Below, piece after piece: positions 27,120-35,900 of a stretch of DNA of 64,000 bases. Location: NCBI GenBank assembly GCA_963797605.1, contig CAWCPX010000013.1, forward strand, positions 186,001-250,000, given 5' to 3'. The translations under genes and the position numbers were made by a program. The notes below the pieces were generated by a model. That model worked only from the letters and a program-made list of their open reading frames with translations, did no database searches and was not told where the DNA came from. Source of the DNA: DASQPR01 sp963797605. Its GTDB lineage: Bacteria; Actinomycetota; Actinomycetes; Mycobacteriales; Micromonosporaceae. Numbering within the stretch: the first letter of the stretch is position 1; every line of letters begins with the position of its first letter.

Positions 27120-28075
27120 ATGTCCACCACCCCCCGGCCCGCGATCACCGCGACCGGCCTGCGCAAGTCCTATGGCGACAACGCTCGTGCTCGACGGCAT
27201 CGACCTGGAGATCCCGCTCGGTACGATCTTCGCGCTGCTCGGCCCGAACGGTGCCGGCAAGACCACGATGGTGCAGATTCTGTCCACCCTCATCACCGCC
27301 GACAGCGGCAGCGCGGCCATCCTCGGCCACGACCTCAATCAATCGCCCGACACGGTACGCGATCTGATCGGCGTGACCGGCCAGTTCTCCGCCGTCGACA
27401 ACCTGCTCACCGGCCGGGAGAACCTGCGGCTCATGGCCGACCTCGGCACCTGGGCAAGGCCGCCGGCCGGAGCCGGGTCGACGAACTGCTCGACGAGTTC
27501 GACCTGGCCGACGCGGCGGCGAAACCCGCGTCCACCTACTCCGGCGGCATGCGCCGCCGGCTCGACCTCGCGATGACGCTGGTCGGCGAACCGCGCGTGA
27601 TCTTCCTCGACGAGCCGACCACCGGCCTCGACCCGCGCAGTCGCCGCGGCATGTGGCAGATCATCCGTGACCTCGCCGCCGGCGGCGTCACGATCTTCCT
27701 CACCACGCAGTACCTCGAAGAGGCCGACCAACTCGCCGACCGCGTCGCGTTCCTCGACCACGGCCGCATCATCGCCGAGGGCACACCGCACGAACTCAAG
27801 CGGCTCGTGTCCGGCGGCCACGTGGAACTGCAGTTCACCGACCCCAGCGGCCTCGACGCGGCGGCGGCGACCTTCGGTGGCGCCACCCGCGACGACGCGG
27901 CGCTCACCCTGCAGGTCCCGAGCGACGGCGGCGTCCGGTCGCTGCGGGCCCTCCTCGACCAGCTGGACGGCGCGGCGATCGAGGTCGCCGGGCTCGACCG
28001 TGCACCTCCCCGACCTCGACGACGTCTTCCTCACCCTCACCGGGCAACCGGACCTCAGAAAGGACCGCACGATGA
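27120..28075 (+). pseudogene. DrrA-type ABC transporter ATP-binding protein (frameshifted)
   Basis: Starts at ATG 27120 after GAGGAGC. Reading through the indels gives a full DrrA-like ATPase: KSYGD-TLVLDGIDLEI, Walker A GPNGAGKTT, Q-loop GVTGQFSAVDNLLTG, signature YSGGMRRRLDLA, Walker B VIFLDEPTTGLD and switch LTTQYLEEADQLA. Four single-base changes are needed: extra a at about 27181, missing base at about 27447, extra g at about 27995 and extra g at about 28050. The last restores a TGA overlapping the permease ATG (ATGA). Such ATPases power export of hydrophobic compounds such as anthracyclines. The gene is either nonfunctional or mis-sequenced. Confidence 0.8.
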
Positions 28076-28860
28076 CCACGCTGACGTACTCCGTCCGCGA
28101 CTCGAGCACGATGCTCCGGCGCCAACCTCCTGCACATGCGGCGCTACCCTCGATGACCTTCATGCTCGTCGGCATGCCGGTGGTCTTCCTGCTGCTGTTC
28201 GTCTACGTCTTCGGCGGCACGCTCGGCGCCGGCCTCGGACCGTCCGGTGGCCGGGGCACGTACGCCAACTACGTCACCCCGGGCATCCTGCTGATGACGG
28301 TCGCCGCAGCCGCCGCCGGCACCTCGATCTCGGTCGCGATGGACATGACCGAGGGCATCATCGCCCGGTTCCGTACCATGGCCATCTTCCGCCCTTCGGT
28401 CTTGACCGGGCACGTCATCGGCAGCCTGATCCAGACGCTGATCAGCATCACGGCCGTCATCGGGGTGGCGCTGCTGGTCGGGTTCCGGCCCACCGCGACC
28501 CCGATCGAGTGGCTGGCGGCGCTCGGCGTCCTCGTGATGATCACGTTCGCGGTGATCTGGTTCGCGGTCGTCTGCGGCCTGGTCACCAAGAGCGTCGAGA
28601 CGGCGAGCAATCTGCCGATGCCGTTGCTGCTGCTGCCGTTCCTGGGCAGCGGGTTCGTGCCGACCGACTCGATGCCGACGGTGATCCGGTGGTTCGCCGA
28701 GTTCCAGCCGTTCACGCCGGTCATCGAGACGCTGCGGGGGCTGTTGCTCGGCACCGCGATCGGTGACAACGCGTACCTGGCAGCGGGATGGTGCGCCGTG
28801 ACCGCGGCGGTGTGCTACCTCTGGGCACGCAAGCTCTACGAACGCAACGTCGCCCGCTGA
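28072..28860 (+). CDS. DrrB-type ABC-2 transporter permease
   Basis: 262 residues from ATG 28072, six hydrophobic helices, with the ABC-2 motif region GTSISVAMDMTEGIIARFRTMAI and an NLPMPLLLLPFLGSGFVPTDSMP loop. Near residues 14-22 the sequence MLRRQPPAHAALPSM looks like two compensating indels; shifting one base gives RRNLLHMRRYPSM, the usual family sequence. The frame is otherwise intact. It forms an exporter with the upstream ATPase. Confidence 0.87.
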   Translation: MTTLTYSVRDSSTMLRRQPPAHAALPSMTFMLVGMPVVFLLLFVYVFGGTLGAGLGPSGGRGTYANYVTPGILLMTVAAAAAGTSISVAMDMTEGIIARFRTMAIFRPSVLTGHVIGSLIQTLISITAVIGVALLVGFRPTATPIEWLAALGVLVMITFAVIWFAVVCGLVTKSVETASNLPMPLLLLPFLGSGFVPTDSMPTVIRWFAEFQPFTPVIETLRGLLLGTAIGDNAYLAAGWCAVTAAVCYLWARKLYERNVAR

Positions 28861-28872
28861 CGGGGTGAGCGA

Positions 28873-28898
28873 GCGGTCGGCCGAACGCGGCCGGCCGC
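28873..28898. terminator. Terminator-like hairpin between convergent genes
   Basis: Arms 28873-28883 (gcggtcggccg) and 28888-28898 (cggccggccgc) form an 11-base stem with one wobble and a 4-base loop, between the permease and alginate lyase stop codons. Confidence 0.6.
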
Positions 28899-28913
28899 CC
28901 GCTTCGCATTCTG

Positions 28914-30125
28914 CTAGCTGTGTGAGACGGTCAGCGCGTAGAACTTCACCTTCGCGCCGTTGCTGGTGCTGCTCGACGATGACTGGTTGTAGTCACCGGC
29001 CTTGAAATACTGGTGGTACGCGTTGAACGACGACGCGATCGGGTAGGTCGTCGTGGTGCCGTTGATGGTCAGGTGGATGGCGCCGCCGGAGATCGCGATC
29101 ACGTAGCTCCACTGGGTGCCGAGTGCCACGTTGCCGACCGGGTGGAGCGTCTGGCCGCCGTCCGGGGAGTTCTCGGTGCCGAGCGTGATGTTGCCGTTCG
29201 GCGCGTAGTAGAGCTCCAGCAACGGTTTCGTCGAGCTCCCGCCGGTGCCGAGATGCACCTGGCCGACGCAGACGCTCTTCGTGACCGACACGATCCGCAG
29301 CGTGGCGCTCAGTTTGTGGGTGCCGGCGATGGTCCAGTCGGCGGCCGTACCGTTCGCGTTCATCTCTCGCAGTTCGCTTCGCGCGAAGTTCGAGTTCGGT
29401 GTCGTCACGCCGGCTTCCGGGTCCCAGAATGTCATCGAACCGTCGTTCGCGTCGGTCCAGAAGTACGCCGGGTTGGTGTAGCCGGAGGGGCCTTGGAGCT
29501 GCGACGACGGGATCGTGGTGGGGGAGCCGGGCGACCCGACCGGCAGTTGCAGTTCCCAGACCGACAGGTTGAAGTTGCCGCCGGGCGCGACGTTCGGGTT
29601 CAGTCCCGTGGCCGGGGTGACGTCGATGTAGTCGATGTTCGGCGGCCCGTTCGCGGTCGTCCCGGTGATACGTACCGTGTTCGTGCCGGTGTGTAGCGTC
29701 GCGGTGACGGTCTCGCTGGCCCAGGTGTCCCAGTTCGTGGTGATCGGGAACGACATCGCGGTGGCGACGGCGGTGCCGTTGACGGCCACGGTGGACGGGC
29801 GGTCGACGGTCGTGCCGTTGCTGTAGCGGATGGAGATGCCGGCCGAGCCGGCCGTCGCGGTGGTGACGCTGAACTCGACGTAGCTGCCCACGACGTTGTC
29901 GGCGTTGACGTAACCGGTGCCGGAGTAGCCGGTGTGCAGCGTCTCGAGAATGCCCTGCGAGATGGTGGCGTTCTCGGCTTCGTAGCGGGTCGTCGCCGCG
30001 TTCGCGGGCGTGGCCGCCGCCGTGACCAGGGCCGTAGTGACCAGGGCGATCGCGACCAGGCCGGCGCCGAAACGCCACGCCGGTCGGGCGGGTGATGGTG
30101 CGCGGTGCGATGAGAATCGTCTCAT
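28914..30125 (-). CDS. Secreted alginate lyase (PL7) with an N-terminal CBM35/CBM6-like domain
   Basis: 403 residues. A long signal peptide (basic start, AGLVAIALVTTALVTAAATPANA) is followed by a carbohydrate-binding beta-sandwich (RYEAENATISQG … NIDYIDVTPA, about 45-170). The PL7 lyase domain starts at NFNLSVWELQLPVG. Its family motifs are present: ARSELREM (catalytic Arg region), CVGQVHL (catalytic His in the Q-x-H motif) and QYFKAGDYNQ (Tyr/Lys motif). It should cleave alginate by beta-elimination outside the cell. The start ATG 30125 has a strong AAGGAGG site. It has its own promoter and a LacI-type operator, and lies next to the regulator and sugar ABC genes. Confidence 0.92.
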   Translation of the reverse strand: MRRFSSHRAPSPARPAWRFGAGLVAIALVTTALVTAAATPANAATTRYEAENATISQGILETLHTGYSGTGYVNADNVVGSYVEFSVTTATAGSAGISIRYSNGTTVDRPSTVAVNGTAVATAMSFPITTNWDTWASETVTATLHTGTNTVRITGTTANGPPNIDYIDVTPATGLNPNVAPGGNFNLSVWELQLPVGSPGSPTTIPSSQLQGPSGYTNPAYFWTDANDGSMTFWDPEAGVTTPNSNFARSELREMNANGTAADWTIAGTHKLSATLRIVSVTKSVCVGQVHLGTGGSSTKPLLELYYAPNGNITLGTENSPDGGQTLHPVGNVALGTQWSYVIAISGGAIHLTINGTTTTYPIASSFNAYHQYFKAGDYNQSSSSSTSNGAKVKFYALTVSHS

Positions 30126-30153
30126 GCATCCTCCTTGCCAGGGGGTGAATAGA

Positions 30154-30168
30154 TAGGAAACTTACCTA
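30154..30168 (-). promoter_or_regulatory. LacI-type operator candidate in the alginate lyase leader
   Basis: taggaaacttaccta is a 15-base near-perfect palindrome (one symmetric pair mismatched, odd centre). It lies just downstream of the predicted transcription start and 28 bases ahead of the lyase start. Placement and size fit a roadblock operator for the adjacent LacI protein. Confidence 0.55.
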
Positions 30169-30179
30169 ACTAATCAAGG

Positions 30180-30208
30180 ATGAGACCATCCGATGCGATT
30201 TCTGTCAA
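30180..30208 (-). promoter_or_regulatory. Promoter of the alginate lyase gene
   Basis: On the minus strand, TTGACA (30208-30203) and TCTCAT (30185-30180) are separated by 17 bases. This is a good housekeeping-sigma match with the start point near 30173, immediately before the operator palindrome. Confidence 0.55.
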
Positions 30209-30231
30209 TACATCGACGTCGATAGAGCGGA

Positions 30232-31242
30232 CTAGCGCGGGCCCGTCGTGCCGCGCGCGACCAGCTCCGTCGTCATCGCGACGTTCGTGCCGGTCGTCTG
30301 CGCCCCGGCCAACTGGTCGAGCAACAGTCGCACCGCGGTCGCACCCATCTCGTAACGCGGCTGCCGCACCGACGTGAGCGGCGGATCGGTGTGTGTCGAC
30401 CCCGGGATGTCGTCGAACCCGATGACCGCGACGTCCTCCGGCACCCGTAGCCCGGCTCGGTGCAGCGCTTGCAGCGCACCCATCGCGGACAGGTCGTTGA
30501 GTGCGAACACGGCATCGAACTCGACGCCGTCGGTGACCGCCCGCTCGATCGCGGCGCGGCCGGCCTCGAACGTGAAGTCGCCCGGCAGCACCCGGTCCGG
30601 CGGCACCGGCACGTCGGTCACCGCGTACGCGTCGAGGAAACCCGCCAAGCGCTCGCGGGTGCAGACGAACCGCTGCTCACCGGTCACGACAAGCGGCCGC
30701 CGGCGCCCGAACTCGAGCAGGTGCCGCGCCGCCGCCGCGCCACCGTGATAGTTCGTGGCGCGCACGGACGTGAACCGCGGCCGCGACTCGCGATCGTCGA
30801 TCAGCACCACCGGAAGCCCGCGATCCTGCAGCTCGGTGATGCGGTCGAGGGAGCCCTCCGGCAGGATCACGATCAGACCGTCGATCGACCGCGCCGACAC
30901 CTGCGTCGTGAACTGCCGGATCGACTCCTCGCCCCGGTTGCTCGTGAACAGCAGCATGCCGTGGCTCGTGTTCTCCAGCATGTCGGCGACGCCCTGCAGC
31001 ACGTCGCCGATCCACGGCCAGGTCAACGACGGCAAGAGCAGACCCACTGTCTGGGTACGCCCACGGGCCAGGCCGACGGCCCGGGCGCTCGGCACGTAGC
31101 CGAATTCCTCGATCACGCGGCGGACGCGGTCGACGGTGTCCCGGGAGAGGCCGCCGCGTCCGTTGACCACTCGCGACACCGTCGACTTGCTCACCCCCGC
31201 ACGCGAGGCCACGTCGGAGATGGTGATCGGCTCATCGTCCAT
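30232..31242 (-). CDS. LacI-family transcriptional regulator
   Basis: 336 residues. The N-terminal HTH reads ITISDVASRAGVSKSTVSRVVNGRGGLS, followed by the hinge helix ARAVGLARG and a periplasmic-binding-like sensor domain (TVGLLLPSLTWPW … VIGFDDIPGSTHTDPPLTSV). Its ATG lies directly after the TAG of the upstream permease gene, so it is the last gene of the transporter operon and coupled to it. It probably senses an alginate-derived oligosaccharide and represses the lyase and transporter genes. Confidence 0.92.
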   Translation of the reverse strand: MDDEPITISDVASRAGVSKSTVSRVVNGRGGLSRDTVDRVRRVIEEFGYVPSARAVGLARGRTQTVGLLLPSLTWPWIGDVLQGVADMLENTSHGMLLFTSNRGEESIRQFTTQVSARSIDGLIVILPEGSLDRITELQDRGLPVVLIDDRESRPRFTSVRATNYHGGAAAARHLLEFGRRRPLVVTGEQRFVCTRERLAGFLDAYAVTDVPVPPDRVLPGDFTFEAGRAAIERAVTDGVEFDAVFALNDLSAMGALQALHRAGLRVPEDVAVIGFDDIPGSTHTDPPLTSVRQPRYEMGATAVRLLLDQLAGAQTTGTNVAMTTELVARGTTGPR

Positions 31243-32082
31243 CTATTTGACGGCTCCGGCGGTCAGGCCCGCGACGAAGTGCCGTTGCAGCGCGAGGAAC
31301 CCGATCACCACGGGGATGCTGACGACCAGTGAGGCCGCCATCACCTGGTTCCAGTAGACGTCCTGCTCGGTCGCGTAGCTCTGCAGCCCGACGGCGAGGG
31401 TGCGCGAGCTGTCATCGGTCATCACGGATGCGAACAGCACCTCGCCCCACGCGGTCATGAACGCGTAGACGGCGACGGCGACGACGCCCGGCAACGCCGT
31501 CGGCAGGATCACCTGGAGCAGGGTACGCAACGGGCCGGCGCCGTCGACCTGGGCGGACTCGTCCAAGCCGCGCGGGATCGTGTCGAAATACCCGACCAGC
31601 ATCCAGATCGCGAACGGCAGCGAGAACGTCATGTAGGTAATGATCAGCCCGGTGCGGCTGTCGTAGAGCGGGAGGCCGGTCAGCTTGCCGATGTTGACGT
31701 AGAGCAGGAACAGCGGCAGCAGGAACAGGATGCCCGGGAACATCTGCGTGGACAGCACGGTGATCGTGAAGACGCCGCGGCCCTTGAAGCGGTAGCGGCT
31801 GACGCCGTACGCGGCGAAAATCGCGACGACGACCGAGCAGATCATCGCGGACCCGGAGACGATGATGCTGTTGATGAAGTAGTGCCCGAGCGGCACCGTG
31901 TGCCAGATGTCGACGAACGGCCGCAGTGTGACGTGCGACGGGATCCACTCGAACGGGCCCTGCACGTCACGCAGCGGCTTGATCGCCGACGTGATCATCG
32001 CGTAGATCGGGACCAGCGTGCACGACGCGAGCAGGCCGAGAACGACCACGCGCACGACCTTCAGCCACCTGGGCTCACGCAT
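31243..32082 (-). CDS. Sugar ABC transporter permease (MalG type)
   Basis: 279 residues, six hydrophobic helices, with the EAA loop DESAQVDGAGPLRTLLQVILPTALPG, which contacts the ATPase. The N-terminus LVPIYAMITSAIK and the C-terminus HFVAGLTAGAVK are typical of CUT1-family MalG-like permeases. It overlaps the upstream permease gene by 8 bases and abuts the LacI gene. It imports oligosaccharides, here probably from alginate. Confidence 0.92.
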   Translation of the reverse strand: MREPRWLKVVRVVVLGLLASCTLVPIYAMITSAIKPLRDVQGPFEWIPSHVTLRPFVDIWHTVPLGHYFINSIIVSGSAMICSVVVAIFAAYGVSRYRFKGRGVFTITVLSTQMFPGILFLLPLFLLYVNIGKLTGLPLYDSRTGLIITYMTFSLPFAIWMLVGYFDTIPRGLDESAQVDGAGPLRTLLQVILPTALPGVVAVAVYAFMTAWGEVLFASVMTDDSSRTLAVGLQSYATEQDVYWNQVMAASLVVSIPVVIGFLALQRHFVAGLTAGAVK

Positions 32083-33061
32083 CGTTGCTCCTCCGGGACG
32101 TGCCGAACAGGTAGACCGCCGTGATGACCAGCAGCACGAGCAGAAGCATGACGCTCATCGCGGAACCCAGACCGAAGTTCCAGGTCACGAACGAGCTTTG
32201 ATAGATGTGTACGGAGATGAGATCGGCCGGTCGTGGCGCCGATGCGCCGAACAGCACGTACGGGGTGTTGAAGTCGTTGAAGCTCCACAGGAACAGCACC
32301 AGCAGGAGCACCTGGTTGACCGGGCGGAGCATCGGCAGCGTGATCTTGCGGAGCTGCTGGCCGAAGCTGGCACCGTCGATCGACGCTGCTTCGTAGAGTT
32401 CGTCGGGGATCGACTGCAGCCCGGCCGTCAGGCACAGCATCGCGAACGGCCACGTACGCCACACCGACACGACCACGAGCGCGCCGAAACTGTTGCCGCC
32501 GAGCAGCCAGAACGGCGGCTTGTGCACGAGATGCAATTGGTCGACGAGCACCCGGTTGACCAGGCCGGTGTCCCGTTGCAGCAGGAAGCTCCACGTGATC
32601 ACGGCGGCGTACGCGGGCAGGGCGTACGGGGCGAGGAACAGCGTACGCAGCACGTTGCGGCCCGGGAACGGCCGTTGCAACAGCACCGCCGCCGTCACTC
32701 CGAGGAGCCATGAGAAACCGACCGACAGAACCGCGTACGCCGCCGTGACCCAGAGCGAGTGCAGCAGGTCGGCGCCGATGGGTCCGTGGAAGTTGAGGAT
32801 GATGCGGTAGTTCTTCAACCCGGCGAACGGTGCCTTGCCCCAGTTCGCGATGAAGAACTGCGTCAGGCCCTTGAAGCTCATCCAGGCGCCGGTGACCATT
32901 GGGACAATGTGGACCAGCAGTTCCAGGATGATGGCCGGGACCAGCAGCAGGTACGGCGTCGCCAGACGCCCTCTGCTCCGGCGCCGCCGTCTGGCCGGGC
33001 GCTCGGGTTCCGGCCCGAGGCCTTGATCGGTGTCGGGCGGCTGTGCCGTGACGGTGGACAT
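32075..33061 (-). CDS. Sugar ABC transporter permease (MalF type)
   Basis: About 328 residues from ATG 33061 with AGGGAG four bases upstream; the frame stays open to 33154 but would run into the hairpin at 33111-33158. It has a basic cytosolic N-terminus, then six helices and the EAA loop DELYEAASIDGASFGQQLRKI. It is the CUT1 partner of the MalG-type permease, with which it overlaps. Confidence 0.92.
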   Translation of the reverse strand: MSTVTAQPPDTDQGLGPEPERPARRRRRSRGRLATPYLLLVPAIILELLVHIVPMVTGAWMSFKGLTQFFIANWGKAPFAGLKNYRIILNFHGPIGADLLHSLWVTAAYAVLSVGFSWLLGVTAAVLLQRPFPGRNVLRTLFLAPYALPAYAAVITWSFLLQRDTGLVNRVLVDQLHLVHKPPFWLLGGNSFGALVVVSVWRTWPFAMLCLTAGLQSIPDELYEAASIDGASFGQQLRKITLPMLRPVNQVLLLVLFLWSFNDFNTPYVLFGASAPRPADLISVHIYQSSFVTWNFGLGSAMSVMLLLVLLVITAVYLFGTSRRSNDA

Positions 33062-33110
33062 GTGACTCCCTGCGAACCGGCCCATCGGGGGAAATTCGGC
33101 CAGGACCCGG

Positions 33111-33158
33111 GCGAGTGATCCGGGACGCGCGTACGTCCACGCGTCCCGGATCACTCGC
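33111..33158 (-). terminator. Intercistronic 19-base perfect hairpin between binding-protein and permease genes
   Basis: gcgagtgatccgggacgcg (33111-33129) pairs perfectly with 33140-33158 across a 10-base loop. It has no T-run. In binding-protein transporter operons such hairpins often act as partial terminator or 3'-end stabiliser, giving more binding protein than permease. That role is inferred. Confidence 0.65.
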
Positions 33159-33189
33159 TTGTCGAGCCTTGGTTTTACCTCATTGGCGA

Positions 33190-34503
33190 TCAGCCGGCCG
33201 CGGTCACCTGCGAGTTGAGCGACGACAGCTTGCTCTGGATCTGGGCGACGGTCACGTTTTTGCCGCTCGCGGCGTCCGCGAACAGCTGTTTGATCATGCC
33301 GCCCACGAGCGTCTCGAACTGCGACTCGGCGGGCACCTCGGGGAGGGCCGCGGCCGTGGTCGAGAGGATCTGCTGGAACGTCTTGACGGTCGGCGTCTGG
33401 AACGCGGCGTCGGAGTAGGCGCCCTGCACGGTCGGCAGCGAACTGTAGGTCTTGTTGAGGATGACCTGCTCCGGGTCGCTCGTCATGAACTTGACGAACT
33501 GGAGCGCCGCCGCCTTGTGCTTGGTGTTCGCCATGACGGCCAGGTTGATGCCGGCCACCATGCTGTTCACGTGCTTGCCGCCGGCCGGAACCGGCTCCTC
33601 GAACGGGATCGGGGCGACGCCGTAGTCACTCGCGGCCATGCCGTGCGACTGAATCGAGGCGTCGGCGGCCTGCCACATGATCATGGCGGCTTTGCCCGTG
33701 GCGAAGTCGGTGATCGACTGGTTCGTCGAGTATTCCGCGTCGCTCGGGTTCACGATCTTGTCCGCGCCCATGAAGTCGATGTAGCGCTTGATCGCCTCGG
33801 CGTTGCCCGGTGCGTCGAAGGTCGGTTTGCCGGACTCGTCGAAGAAGCTTCCGCCGTATTGCTGGCCGATCGCGAACGCGTGGTGGATGCTCTCGGTCAC
33901 GCTGCCCGCTTCGAGCGCGAGGCCCCACTGGCCGCCGTGGGTCAGCTTCTGCCCGTCGGTGACCAGGTCGTTCCACGTCGCGGGCGGGCTCGCGATGCCG
34001 GCGGCCGCGAACTCCTTCTTGTTGTAGTAGAGCGCGTACGCGAGCGAGTAGATCGGCACGGCGGTCGGGGCCTTGCCGACCGCGCCGGTCGCGGAGAGGC
34101 TGCCCGCGAGGAAGCGGTCCTTGCCGCCAATGGCGGCCATGTTGGCGTCGTCGAAGGGCAGGAGCGCACCGGTGGCCTGCAGCGTCGGCGACCACGTGTT
34201 GCCGATGTTGAAGACGTCAGGGCCCTGGCCGGAGGTGGTGGCCGCGAGGATGCGGTTGAGCAGGTCGGCCCAGCCGACAACCTCGACCTTGACGGTGATG
34301 CCGGTCTGCGCCTTGAACTTGTCGAGTTCCGGCTGCAGCACCTCCTTGTCGTTGGCGAGGCTGCTGCCCTGGTTGCTGGCCCAGTAGGTCAGCGTCACGC
34401 CGGAGGCGCTGTCGGACGACTTGCCGCTGCTTCCGCACGCGGTGAGTCCAGTGAGGACGAGTGTTGCCGAGACGGCTAATAAACCGAGTTTGCGACGGGA
34501 CAC
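33190..34503 (-). CDS. Sugar ABC transporter substrate-binding lipoprotein
   Basis: 437 residues from GTG 34503 (site GGGGG nine bases upstream; the longer open frame to 34632 has no support). Lipoprotein signal SRRKLGLLAVSATLVLTGLTAC with lipobox LTAC, then a family-1 solute-binding fold (VTLTYWASNQGS, GQGPDVFNIGNTW, GKAAMIMWQAADAS). It is the first gene of the SBP-permease-permease-LacI operon. No ATPase gene is present, so a shared MsiK-like ATPase elsewhere in the genome is expected. Confidence 0.92.
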   Translation of the reverse strand: MSRRKLGLLAVSATLVLTGLTACGSSGKSSDSASGVTLTYWASNQGSSLANDKEVLQPELDKFKAQTGITVKVEVVGWADLLNRILAATTSGQGPDVFNIGNTWSPTLQATGALLPFDDANMAAIGGKDRFLAGSLSATGAVGKAPTAVPIYSLAYALYYNKKEFAAAGIASPPATWNDLVTDGQKLTHGGQWGLALEAGSVTESIHHAFAIGQQYGGSFFDESGKPTFDAPGNAEAIKRYIDFMGADKIVNPSDAEYSTNQSITDFATGKAAMIMWQAADASIQSHGMAASDYGVAPIPFEEPVPAGGKHVNSMVAGINLAVMANTKHKAAALQFVKFMTSDPEQVILNKTYSSLPTVQGAYSDAAFQTPTVKTFQQILSTTAAALPEVPAESQFETLVGGMIKQLFADAASGKNVTVAQIQSKLSSLNSQVTAAG

Positions 34504-34880
34504 GAAACGGAACCCCCTGATCGATGCGCAAATGCCACCCCAGCGTGCGGCTGGCTGGTGATCGCCCCGGCATGGAGGAATCACCAGCGAAGACTTCATC
34601 GCTGTATCGGAACTCGCGCTGCTGATGGGCACGCAATGGCTGGCTAATAGTGTTTACTCGCGTGTTGAACTATGTCTCGAACTATGTTGGATTACACAAC
34701 CGCGAAACATTCCGCGTCAAGACTTGCCAAGACGTTGCCGTGATTGTCAGTCGATCGTGGACGCTGCGGCGGCGCCCACCCCGGATCTCCGATCGACGCG
34801 GACGTTGCTCGAAACGGCAAAACACCCCGTGCCGGTCGAGATACTGGAACCTTGAGGGCGCCAGTTCCCGAGGAGACGAG
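34504..34880. other. Divergent intergenic region between the sugar transporter operon and msrB
   Basis: 377 bases with no convincing gene. It contains a direct repeat gaactatgt at 34666-34674 and 34678-34686 (12-base period) in a local AT-rich pocket (about 34645-34700), which is the best place for promoters and regulator sites. I see no clear copy of the 15-base operator found before the lyase gene. Confidence 0.5.
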
Positions 34881-35342
34881 ATGTCTGTCAACTATCGCAA
34901 AGATCCGGACGTCATCGCGCGGTTAACGCCGGAGCAGTACCGGGTCACCCAGGAGAGCGGCACGGAGCGGCCGTACAACAACGAGTACTGTGACAACAAG
35001 GAACCGGGCATTTATGTCGATATCGTGTCCGGTGAGCCGCTGTTCGCCTCGATCAACAAGTTCGACAGCGGGACCGGCTGGCCGAGTTTCACCGTGCCGA
35101 TCGAGCCGGCGAACGTGGTAGAGAAGGTCGACACCAGCTTGGGCATGCGGCGCACCGAGGTCCGTTCGGCGCATGGCGACAGCCATCTCGGGCACCTCTT
35201 CGACGACGGCCCGGTCGCGACCGGCGGGCTGCGCTACTGCCTCAACTCGGCGTCGCTGCGTTTCGTGCCGCTGGCAGACTTGGAGACGGCGGGCTACGGC
35301 GCGTACCGCTATCTGTTCGACGACGCACGTGGGAAGGCATGA
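34881..35342 (+). CDS. msrB: Peptide methionine-R-sulfoxide reductase
   Basis: 153 residues from ATG 34881 (site GAGGAGACGAG). It reduces methionine-R-sulfoxide in proteins. Family motifs: TERPYNNEYCDNKEPGIY, SGTGWPSF, RRTEVRSAHGDSHLGHLFDDGP and the catalytic Cys in RYCLNSASL. The zinc CxxC pair of many MsrB proteins is absent (DIVSGEPLF), so this is the zinc-free subtype. Its TGA overlaps the msrA ATG. Confidence 0.95.
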   Translation: MSVNYRKDPDVIARLTPEQYRVTQESGTERPYNNEYCDNKEPGIYVDIVSGEPLFASINKFDSGTGWPSFTVPIEPANVVEKVDTSLGMRRTEVRSAHGDSHLGHLFDDGPVATGGLRYCLNSASLRFVPLADLETAGYGAYRYLFDDARGKA

Positions 35343-35860
35343 CAATGAGTGACATACAGGACAAGGCTATCCTCGCGGGTGGCTGCTTCTGGGGGATGCA
35401 GGACCTGATCCGGCGCCGCCCCGGCGTGCTGTCGACCCGGGTCGGCTACACCGGGGGAGACGTGGCCAACGCGACCTACCGCAACCACGGCACCCACGCC
35501 GAGGCGATCGAGATCACCTACGATCCGGCTCAGATCTCGTACCGTGACCTGTTGGAATTCTTCTTCCAGGTGCACGACCCGACGACATTGAACCGTCAGG
35601 GCGGCGACATCGGCCTCAGCTACCGTTCGGCGATCTTCTACACCGACGACGAGCAGAAGCGCGTCGCCGAAGACACGATCGCCGACGTGGACGCGTCGGG
35701 TCTGTGGCCGGGCAAGGTCGTCACCGCGGTCGAGCCGGCCGGCCCGTTCTGGGAAGCGGAGCCGGAGCACCAGGACTACCTCGAGAAGTACCCCGACGGC
35801 TACACCTGCCACTTCGTGCGACCCGGCTGGAAGCTGCCGAAGCGCCAGGCGACGGCCTGA
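35339..35860 (+). CDS. msrA: Peptide methionine-S-sulfoxide reductase
   Basis: 173 residues with the catalytic GCFWG motif (AGGCFWGMQDL) and the family stretches TRVGYTGGDVANATYRNHGTHAEAIEI, LLEFFFQVHDPTTLNRQGGDIG and YRSAIFY. ATG 35339 overlaps the msrB stop (ATGA), giving coupled synthesis of the two stereospecific repair enzymes. A second ATG two codons later is possible. Confidence 0.95.
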   Translation: MTMSDIQDKAILAGGCFWGMQDLIRRRPGVLSTRVGYTGGDVANATYRNHGTHAEAIEITYDPAQISYRDLLEFFFQVHDPTTLNRQGGDIGLSYRSAIFYTDDEQKRVAEDTIADVDASGLWPGKVVTAVEPAGPFWEAEPEHQDYLEKYPDGYTCHFVRPGWKLPKRQATA

Positions 35861-35900
35861 GTTCACCCGCTGTCCCGGTCCGACATACCCGAGGAGACAC

